Origin: Verrucomicrobiaceae bacterium
Lineage (GTDB): Bacteria; Verrucomicrobiota; Verrucomicrobiae; Verrucomicrobiales; Akkermansiaceae
NCBI GenBank assembly: GCA_003820635.1
Contig: RPOS01000248.1
Location: 1-6,053 of the forward strand
DNA: 6,053 bases
Reading direction: 5' to 3'
This document shows positions 1-6,053 of this stretch, piece by piece. Every line of letters starts with the position of its first letter. Position 1 is the stretch's first letter. The notes under the pieces were generated by a model. The model saw nothing but the letters and a program-made list of their open reading frames with translations, did no database searches and was not told where the DNA came from. A program made the position numbers and the translations under genes.

Positions 1-685
1 GAAACCTGTCGCCATAGGCCTCCAGCCGGCGTTTCGTGGCGACGGACACCCCCGCCACCAGCACCTCGTTCATCGCCTCGGCGGACTTGACCGTACGCAG
101 CACCGGAAACGCCCCGCGCAGCACCCGGCGGGTCAGCGACTGCATCGTCCGGTGGCCGGCCCCGGTGACCAGGTTCACCGCCAGCACCCCGCCCGGCGCC
201 ACCGCGCGCCGGAGGTGCTTCATCAGCCCGGCATCCCACTCGCGCGGCCGGAACACGTCGGTCTTCCCTGCCAGATAGATATCATCAATCACCACGTCGA
301 AGCGGCGCTTGTTCTTCGCAAGCCATGGATACGCGTCGCCAAGGATCACCTCGATGCCGAGCGCGTCGAGATTCATGTGCTCGCGGGCGAGGCCGACGAT
401 TTCCGGATCGATGTCGATCGCCGTCAACCGGCAATCCGGCAGCAGGTGGCGCAGGACCCGGAACGCCGTGCCGCCCGCCAGCCCGAGCATCAACACCGAG
501 CGCGGCGGATGATGTTTCCCCAGCAGCGCCGAGGCCGCGATCATGTCCCATGCGAGGCCGGTGAGGAAACGCTTGCGGTGGAAGGAGGCGTGGATCGCGC
601 CAGCCACGCGGAACTCGGTGGCGAGATCCGATTTCCAGATCTCCAACGATTGATGGCTGGTGTGGACAGTCTCCGTGCGACGCAT
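1..685 (-). CDS. Spermidine synthase-like class I SAM-dependent methyltransferase (3' end cut off by the window)
   Basis: The frame is open from an ATG at 685 to the window edge, giving 228 residues with no stop, so the C-terminus is missing. The Rossmann-fold SAM site is clear: glycine-rich motif I LGLAGGT (residues 67-73), an acidic loop AIDIDPE (89-95) expected to bind the ligand's sugar or amino groups, GDA (116-118), and RFDVVIDD (128-135), which lies where spermidine synthases have their catalytic aspartate. VAPGGVLAVNL (162-172) is the typical late strand. The N-terminal part (about 13-55) resembles the short beta domain of spermidine-synthase-like proteins but is not diagnostic. The start is set by an in-frame TGA shortly upstream with no other ATG between; no good Shine-Dalgarno is visible. 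Substrate unknown: it may be a polyamine aminopropyltransferase or a methyltransferase of the same fold. The 185-nt gap from cusA argues that it is a separate unit with no link to metal efflux. Confidence 0.8.
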   Translation of the reverse strand, partial: MRRTETVHTSHQSLEIWKSDLATEFRVAGAIHASFHRKRFLTGLAWDMIAASALLGKHHPPRSVLMLGLAGGTAFRVLRHLLPDCRLTAIDIDPEIVGLAREHMNLDALGIEVILGDAYPWLAKNKRRFDVVIDDIYLAGKTDVFRPREWDAGLMKHLRRAVAPGGVLAVNLVTGAGHRTMQSLTRRVLRGAFPVLRTVKSAEAMNEVLVAGVSVATKRRLEAYGDRF

Positions 686-746
686 GATGGGTGAAGCGTG
701 AACGGATATTCCGGGGAGGGGAATTGGAAACCGTCAGGCTCGTGGC

Positions 747-763
747 GGCGGTTTGTAACCGCC
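747..763. repeat. Short perfect hairpin, 7-bp stem with 3-nt loop
   Basis: GGCGGTT (747-753) and AACCGCC (757-763) are perfect inverted repeats around the loop TGT. The hairpin is GC-rich and sits about 110 nt past the cusA stop and about 60 nt before the methyltransferase start. It could act in RNA as a transcript-end stabiliser or be part of a dispersed REP-like element. No T-run follows on either strand, which argues against a simple terminator. A dispersed-repeat origin is inferred; only one copy is visible here. Confidence 0.6.
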
Positions 764-832
764 ATGCCCGAATTCGACAATAAGCGATGGAGGCGGCAAG
801 CTGGTTTAGATCGGGTTGGTTGGGCATGGCGG
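759..832. repeat. Long-range 11-bp perfect inverted repeat (REP-like)
   Basis: CCGCCATGCCC (759-769) is the exact reverse complement of GGGCATGGCGG (822-832), with 52 nt between. The left arm shares 759-763 with the 7-bp hairpin, so the two folds exclude each other in RNA. The arrangement of short GC-rich inverted arms in an intergenic space resembles REP/BIME-type elements of other bacteria. No copy elsewhere in the window confirms that it is a repeat family. Confidence 0.5.
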
Positions 833-870
833 ATGCAATTTGCCTTCGGCCAACCGGGATGCGCTTCGCG

Positions 871-3800
871 TCATTGTTGAGTCGCTATCGCTACTTCTGG
901 TTTGCCGCCACTTTGATGCTTCCTGAGTTCCCGTTCGCGCAGCCAGAGGAAGATGACCGGCGTGACGATGAGGATGTGGATCAGACTGGAAATCATTCCG
1001 CCGATCACAGGAGTGGCGAGTGGTTTCATGACTTCCGCTCCTTGGCGGTGACTCCACATGATGGGCAGCAGGCTGCAAACGATGGTGGCCACGGTCATCA
1101 CCTTGGGACGCAGGCGCAGCCGCGCGCCGTCCTTCACGGCCTGCATGAGGTCCGCGCTGGAAAACGCCGCGCCTTTTTCCGCCATGCGGGCTTTCACGGT
1201 TTCCTCCAGATAGACGACCATCACCACGCCGGTCTGCACGGCGGTGCCGAAGAGGGCAATGTAGCCGACCCATACCGCGCCGTTGAAATTGTAGCCGAGC
1301 AGTTTCTGCAAAAGCACGCCACCACTCAGCGCGAAGGGCACGGCGAGCATGACGTGCGCCGCTTCCAGAGCGCTGTGATAGACGAGGTAGAGCAGCACGA
1401 AGATCACCATCAAAACGATCGGAAACACCATCTGCATCGTCTTCACGAAGCGGCGCTGGTTTTCATATTCACCGGTCATCTTCCAGGTCATGCCTTCCCA
1501 GTTCACGGTCTTGAGTTTCCGCTCCACCTCCAGAACGAAGCCGCCGAGGTCGCGGTCTTGCACGTTTGCCTGCACATAACTACGGAGGCGTCCATTTTCC
1601 GAGGCGATCTCGTTCGCTCCTACCTGACGAGTGATCTTCGCGACCATTCCTAACGGTATGTAGGGAGTGTTCGCGCCATCGCCGCCACTGGCAGGAGCTG
1701 CCGCAGATGCCACTCCACCGCCCATGCCTCCACCGCCTTGCGGGGCGGCGTTCGCAGCGGCCATGCCCGGCTTCGCGGCGATGAGAATGCGGCTGAGTTT
1801 CTCGATGTCATCGCGCTCGCCGCGTTCGACGCGAATCTGGATGGGGAAACGCTGCCTGCCCCGATGGTGGTGCTGACGTTCTTGCCGCCGATGGAAATCT
1901 CCACCGCGTCCAGCACGTCCTTCGCGCTCAGGCCGTAACGCGCCATCGCGGTGCGATCCACCTCGATGTTGAGATAGGGCTTGCCCTGCACGCGCGATGG
2001 GGAAACTCCGGCCGCGCCTTCGATGCTGTTGATGAGTTTTTCGATCTCGAAGGCCTTGCGCTGGATGGCGTCGAGATTGTCGCCATAGATCTTCACGCCG
2101 ACCTGGGCGCGGATGCCGGTGTAGAGCATGAGAATCCGGTTCTCGATCGGCTGGAGCAGCGCGGGCACATAGCCGGGAACTTGTTTCATCTTCTCGGTGA
2201 GCTCGGCCTTGAGCTTTTCCATCGTCATGCCATCGCGCCACGCGGGGTTGCGCTTCACGCGGAATTTCCCGTCGGGGATGTATTCCGGTTTGAGCATGAT
2301 GGTGGTTTCAAGCATCTCGGTGGGAGCTGGATCGGTGGCGGTTTCGAAACGACCGAGCTTGCCTGCCACGGTTTCCACCTCGGGAGTTTGGGCGATGACC
2401 TTGTCCTGCCACGACATCACGCGCTGGATTTCCTTGAGTCCGGTCTTCGGCATCATCACCGGCATGTAGAGCAAGCTGCCCTCGTTGAGCGGCGGCATGA
2501 ACTCGCGGCCGAAGCCGGTGACCAGCGCCGCAACCCGCGGGTAGCCTGCGTCGCGGATTTGTTTCACCGTGGCGCGAGGCAATCCGAATGCCTCTAACAA
2601 CGCGAAGCAAAGAATGAGGAACGCGCCCGTGATGACGGTCTTGCGGTGATGGAGCGCCCAGTTGAGCGCGGGTTCGTAGATCCTGAGGAGGAACTTCATC
2701 ACAATGTTCTTGTCCTCGGAATGGAAGGGGCCGCGCACGAGCAGTGAGCACAGCACCGGCACCAGCGTCACGGCCAATAGCGTGGAGCCAATCATCGCGA
2801 AGGTCTTGGTGAAGGCCAGCGGGTGGAACAGTTTCCCCTCCTGGCCGGTGAGCGCGAAGACCGGCACGAAGGCGAGGATGATGATGGCCATCGCGAAGAA
2901 AATCGGGCGACCCACCTGTTTGCAGGCGGCGAGCGTCGTTTCCCAGGTTTCAGGCCGGGTGAGTGGCCGGCCTTTTTCCTCCTCAGCTTTCTCGCAATGT
3001 CGGATGACGTTTTCCGTCACGACAATCGCCGCGTCCACGAGAACGCCGATGGCGATGGCAATGCCGGTAAGCGACATGATGTTGCTGGTGATGCCGAACT
3101 CCTTCATCAGCAGGAAGGAGATGAGGATCGAGATCGGCAGCGGCAGCGTGACGATGAGAATACTGCGGAAGTGCCACAGGAAAATGATGTGCGCGAGCGT
3201 GACGAGGATGACTTCCTCGATGAGCGCGTGTTTCAACGTGTCTATCGTGCGGTCGATCAATTCGCTGCGGTCGTAGAACGGCCGGATCGTCACTCCGGGC
3301 GGCAGACTGGATGAAATATCGTCGATCTTATCCTTCACCCGCTCGATGACGGCCTTCGCATTTTCACCGGTGCGCATGACCACCGTGCCGCCGACGGCTT
3401 CATGGCCGTTCAAATCCAACGCGCCGCGCCGGTAGTCACCGCCGATCTGGACGGTGGCGATGTCCTTCAAATAGATCGGCGTGCCGTCCACCGCCTTGAC
3501 GGTGACGAGTTCGAGATCCTCCGGTCCGGTGACGAGGCCGATGCCGCGCAGGACGAACTCCGCGCCGTTTTCCTCGACGGTTTTACCGCCGACGTTGAGG
3601 TTGGCGTTTTGCACGGCGGTCATCACCTCCATCAAGGTGACGCCTGTGGCGCGCATTTTGGTCGATGAAAGCTCGACCTGATACTGTTTCACAAAGCCGC
3701 CGATGCTGGCCACCTCCGCCACGCCCTGAACGCTGGCGAGGTCATAACGGATCTTCCAATCCTGGAGCGAGCGGAGTTGCGCCAGATCATAGCCGCCGTC

Positions 3801-4256
3801 CTTCGCCTTTTCCGGATCGACGTGCAGGTAATACTGATAGACCCAGCCGAGGCCGGAAGCATCCGGCCCGAGCTGTGGCGTCACGCCATCGGGCATTTGT
3901 CCTTGGAGGAAATTCAGGCGCTCCAGCACCCGGGCGCGGGCGAAGTAGGTGTCGATCTTGTCCTCAAAGATGATGGTGATCAGTGAGAAGCCGAACATCG
4001 AGGTGGCGCGCACCTCTTTCACTCCGGCTAGACCTTGCAAGCCGGTGGAGAGTGGAAAAGTCACCTGATCCTCGACCTCCTGCGGGCTGCGGCCCATCCA
4101 ATCGGCGTAAACGAGCACCGTGTTCTCGGTGAGGGCCGGGATGGCGTCCACCGGCGTGAGACGAATAGCGCGGATGCCCAGCGCGATGAGCATGAGCGCA
4201 CCGCAGATGACGAGGAAGCGGTTGCGAAGGCTCCATTCAATGGTTTTCTCGATCAT
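871..4256 (-). CDS. cusA: CusA-type copper/silver RND efflux pump, interrupted by a one-base frameshift
   Basis: Inner-membrane, proton-driven RND pump of the heavy-metal (HME) family. The first frame runs from ATG 4256 and would stop at 1650; the true C-terminus lies in another frame ending with TGA at 871. Joined at the G run 1859-1862, the product is about 1128 residues (E. coli CusA: 1047). Visible features are TM1 (about 12-31), a periplasmic porter domain, TM2-6 (about 346-508) with VDAAIVVTENV and Asp408 (E. coli Asp405), TM7 (about 538-558), a second porter domain, and TM8-12 (about 943-1105). Met598, Met648 and Met710 match the E. coli metal triad Met573/623/672, supporting Cu(I)/Ag(I). 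Lys1052 in RLRPKVMTV matches Lys984, but Gln1008 stands where E. coli has Glu939. A Gly/Ala-rich insert occupies about 829-864. The gene starts 6 nt after cusB, so it is probably co-transcribed and perhaps translationally coupled; no strong ribosome binding site is visible. The product is truncated at about 800 recognisable residues if the frameshift is real. Confidence 0.92.
1859..1862 (-). other. Frameshift site in cusA
   Basis: On the coding strand the sequence reads ATC GGG GCA GGC. The upstream frame gives STTIGAGSVS and then unrelated Ser/Arg-rich residues to a stop at 1650. The frame shifted by -1 gives GRQRFPIQIRVERGERDDIEKL, the expected continuation of a CusA protein. One missing base in or beside the GGGG run (for example GGGGG or GAGGG originally) restores ATC GGG/GAG GGC AGG CAG. 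The position within four bases is certain to a few nucleotides; the lost base is not determinable. Confidence 0.85.
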
Positions 4257-4262
4257 GATCTA

Positions 4263-5942
4263 TCAGGGTTTGATTTCCTCGCCGCACTCGGACATCTCTG
4301 CTCCGAAGAACGGATTCGCCATGGCGCGTCCACTGGTTTGAATCCAGCGGGCTTTCTTGGGCACGCCGGGAATGGCTTCGTTCACCATGCCGCATTCGTA
4401 GATCTGGAAATCCGGCGTTTGTCCGGCTTTCCGCAGCGGTTCGAGCGCGGCGGTGGCGGCCACCGTGAATTTGTGAAACGCGGCGCGTGCGGACTTGAGA
4501 TCATCGAAGCCGTGGAAATGGCGGGCCTTGTCGAGGTCGTCGAGTTTCTCCACGGCAGGGCGGAGCAGTTTCACCATTGCTCCGGTCACGTCCATCGCCG
4601 GCTCGCTGGCCTTGTTGAATGCGGCGAGGTCGTCCTTCCCGAGCCCGGCGGCCATGGCGTCGGCCACCTTGATGAAATCCGCAATGGATTTTTTCTGTTC
4701 CTCATTCAGTCCGGTCTGCGCGCTGACCGGCATCTGGGTTTCCGGCTGACTCATGAACGCGCGGTTCATTTCCGCTTGTCCGTCGATGAGTAGATTGCCG
4801 TTGGTGACAACCGCGTCGCCTTCCTTGAGTCCTGATAGAACCTCGATGTCCGTATCGCCACGACGTCCGGTTTTCAAAACGGCCTGTTCATAGGCACCGC
4901 CGCTCTGGTCAATGTAAACGACGGCCTGCGGACCGGTTTCGATGACCGCCGAGCGCGGAACGGTGAGTACGGCGGGCGCTTCGAGCTCCACCATGCCGTC
5001 GGCATAAAGCCGGTGGAGGAGTTCCCGGCGGCCGTTGACGAGCGGGTTCGCCAGCTCGACGCGCACCTTCGTCGAGCGGGTGGCTTCGTCGAAGTTTGGA
5101 TCAATGAAGGTGATCTTGCCGGTGAAGGATTTGTCAGGAAGCGAGGGCGTGGTGACTTTCACTGACAAGCCGGGCTTGATCCACGGCATGTCCTGTTCGT
5201 AAGCGCGGAACATGAACCACATGGTCGAGAAGTCCGCGATTTCGAAGAGTTGCTGGCCGGTGGCGACGTATTGACCTTCGTAGATCGATTGCGCGACGAC
5301 GGTGCCGCTGATGGGCGCGAGGATCTGCGAGGTGAGGGAGTCGGCGGGTTTCTGATCAATCAAATCGATCTGTGTCTGCGTGAGCCCCATCTGACGGAGG
5401 CGCAGTCCGGTGTTCCTCTTCAGCTCACCGCCGAGCTGGCGGTATTCGCGTTCGGCTTGCAGCAATGAAGGACTGTAGAACTCGGCGAGTGGCTGACCTT
5501 CGGCCACCTCCGAGCCGACAAAGTTCACATGCAGCTTGTCGATGCGGCCATCGATGTAGGTGGACAGCACGCGATGGCGCATTTGATTGTCATCGATGGT
5601 GCCTGAAACGCGCAGCGTGCGGGCGAGCGGTTGGGTTTTTGCCTCGACGGTCTGCACGTGCAGCACCTGGATCTGGTTTTGCGTCAGGGCAACAACGCTG
5701 CCGCCGCCTGTTTCATCAAAGCCCTTCTCTCCCTCGTAAACGGGTGTGAGTTCCATGCCGCAGATGGTGCAGCGGCCGGGTTTGTCGCTCTTGATCCACG
5801 GGTGCATGGCGCTCTGATAGTAGAGCGCCTTGCGTTCGCCCGTGGCAGCGCTGGAGGATGTGGATTCGGTTTTCTTGAGGGCGAACCATGTGCCTGTCGC
5901 GGCCAACGCCGCAGTGATGAGAATGGTGAGGAATGTTTTCAT
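4263..5942 (-). CDS. cusB: CusB-type periplasmic adaptor with N-terminal metal-binding domain and C-terminal DUF3347-like domain
   Basis: Membrane-fusion (adaptor) protein of 559 residues that should bridge CusA and the outer-membrane channel and deliver metal to the pump. Residues 4-22 are a hydrophobic signal or anchor. Residues about 40-70 form a heavy-metal-binding module, with AMHP (45-48) and CTICGM (58-63). The adaptor core follows: a lipoyl/barrel-sandwich half from about 125 (DGRIDKLHVNFVGSEV at 131-146), a helical hairpin (about 157-200), the second half (APISGTVVAQSIYEGQYV, 209-226) and beta-barrel and membrane-proximal domains to about 395. The C-terminal part (about 411-557) resembles DUF3347, with YECGM (515-519) and a final NPFFGAEMSECG (543-554) carrying Cys and Met ligands. 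E. coli CusB (about 407 residues) lacks this extension. ATG 5942 is preferred because it directly precedes the signal segment and lies 4 nt after the upstream stop. Its TGA is followed immediately by an in-frame TAG. Confidence 0.94.
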   Translation of the reverse strand: MKTFLTILITAALAATGTWFALKKTESTSSSAATGERKALYYQSAMHPWIKSDKPGRCTICGMELTPVYEGEKGFDETGGGSVVALTQNQIQVLHVQTVEAKTQPLARTLRVSGTIDDNQMRHRVLSTYIDGRIDKLHVNFVGSEVAEGQPLAEFYSPSLLQAEREYRQLGGELKRNTGLRLRQMGLTQTQIDLIDQKPADSLTSQILAPISGTVVAQSIYEGQYVATGQQLFEIADFSTMWFMFRAYEQDMPWIKPGLSVKVTTPSLPDKSFTGKITFIDPNFDEATRSTKVRVELANPLVNGRRELLHRLYADGMVELEAPAVLTVPRSAVIETGPQAVVYIDQSGGAYEQAVLKTGRRGDTDIEVLSGLKEGDAVVTNGNLLIDGQAEMNRAFMSQPETQMPVSAQTGLNEEQKKSIADFIKVADAMAAGLGKDDLAAFNKASEPAMDVTGAMVKLLRPAVEKLDDLDKARHFHGFDDLKSARAAFHKFTVAATAALEPLRKAGQTPDFQIYECGMVNEAIPGVPKKARWIQTSGRAMANPFFGAEMSECGEEIKP

Positions 5943-5946
5943 GGAA

Positions 5947-6053
5947 TCAGCGGTTGGGAACCAGGGTGTGAAGTTGTTCGAGAGCGGCGAGTTGCATGGC
6001 GATCATGCGGCGTTGTTCGAGGCGGATGGAGTAGAGGGTGCGCGCGGAGTCCA
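5947..6053 (-). CDS. C-terminal end of the upstream operon gene, probably a CusC/TolC-like outer-membrane factor (partial)
   Basis: Only the last 34 complete codons are inside the window, ending LVPNR with TGA at 5949-5947. The visible residues include SARTLYSIRLEQRRM followed by IAMQLAALEQLHTL, an amphipathic helix rich in Arg, Gln, Ala and Leu. That matches the usual C-terminal helix of TolC-family outer-membrane factors. Position supports this: the gene is on the same strand, ends 4 nt before cusB, and Cus operons normally encode the channel next to the adaptor. The fragment is too short to prove the family; another small operon protein with a helical C-terminus is possible. Confidence 0.55.
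   Translation of the reverse strand, partial: DSARTLYSIRLEQRRMIAMQLAALEQLHTLVPNR

Larger units (their letters stand above)
686..870. other. Intergenic region between cusA and the methyltransferase gene
   Basis: This 185-nt gap separates the cusA stop from the start of the next gene on the same strand. It contains two overlapping inverted repeats (listed separately) and an otherwise unremarkable GC-rich sequence. I find no T-tract after a hairpin on the minus strand, so no classical intrinsic terminator can be called. I also see no convincing -35/-10 pair for the methyltransferase gene. Several open frames cross the gap but none looks coding. Confidence 0.6.

Noticed and set aside
285..827. 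Minus-strand open frame of 180 codons overlapping the methyltransferase gene
   Set aside because: It is Arg/Pro/Gly-rich and lacks motifs, while the frame starting at 685 gives clear SAM-binding motifs over the same bases.
787..1653. Plus-strand open frame of 288 codons opposite the 3' part of cusA
   Set aside because: It is antisense to a conserved RND pump. Its His/Asp/Glu-rich composition is what the complement of membrane-protein codons in GC-rich DNA gives, and it shows no domain.
1650..1858. Out-of-frame C-terminal tail of the first cusA frame as a genuine shorter protein end
   Set aside because: The 67 residues are Ser/Arg/Ala-rich with no family match, and the conserved sequence continues in the other frame.
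1855..1866. Programmed -1 ribosomal frameshifting
   Set aside because: The site ATC GGG GCA is not a canonical X XXY YYZ slippery heptamer; a GGG-decoding tRNA would have to re-pair with CGG. I also see no obvious pseudoknot reason for it. A simple indel is more likely.
4251..4260. Perfect 10-bp palindrome GATCATGATC over the cusA start codon, considered as an operator
   Set aside because: It is short, is explained by the codons ATC ATG ATC, lies inside a tightly packed operon, and is not repeated elsewhere in the window.
1..6053. CRISPR arrays, tRNA or rRNA genes, insertion sequences
   Set aside because: I see no regularly spaced direct repeats, no tRNA- or rRNA-like stretch, and no transposase motifs or terminal repeats.

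Overview
The window comes from a GC-rich bacterial genome (about 60% GC by eye), and all supported genes lie on the minus strand. Most of it is a tripartite heavy-metal efflux operon of the Cus (copper/silver) type. In transcription order (right to left) it holds the last 34 codons of an upstream gene, probably the outer-membrane factor; cusB, the periplasmic adaptor; and cusA, the inner-membrane RND pump. These genes are separated by only 4 and 6 nt. After a 185-nt gap with inverted repeats comes a separate gene for a spermidine-synthase-like SAM-dependent enzyme, cut off by the left window edge.

The metal assignment rests on visible residues. CusA keeps the three pore methionines known from E. 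coli CusA (here Met598, Met648, Met710), the TM4 aspartate (Asp408) and the TM11-proximal lysine (Lys1052). CusB has an N-terminal metal-binding module of the MHP...CxxCGM type and a C-terminal DUF3347-like module with further Cys and Met residues. The expected mechanism is capture of Cu(I)/Ag(I) in the periplasm by CusB, transfer to the CusA trimer, and export through an outer-membrane channel, driven by protons.

The main anomaly is a one-base frameshift in cusA, at a G run near codon 799. It splits an otherwise well-conserved protein of about 1128 residues into two reading frames. Conservation continues unchanged after the shift, so it is either a sequencing or assembly indel or a very recent mutation. 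CusA also carries a Gly/Ala-rich insert of about 36 residues not present in the E. coli protein.

The taxon cannot be fixed from this window. A Gram-negative host is certain from the tripartite pump. The CusB-DUF3347 fusion and the GGTTTGTAACC-type intergenic hairpin are compatible with Verrucomicrobiota or a related lineage, but this is a weak inference from memory. I see no wholly new system: it is a recognisable metal-efflux operon with a few unusual details.
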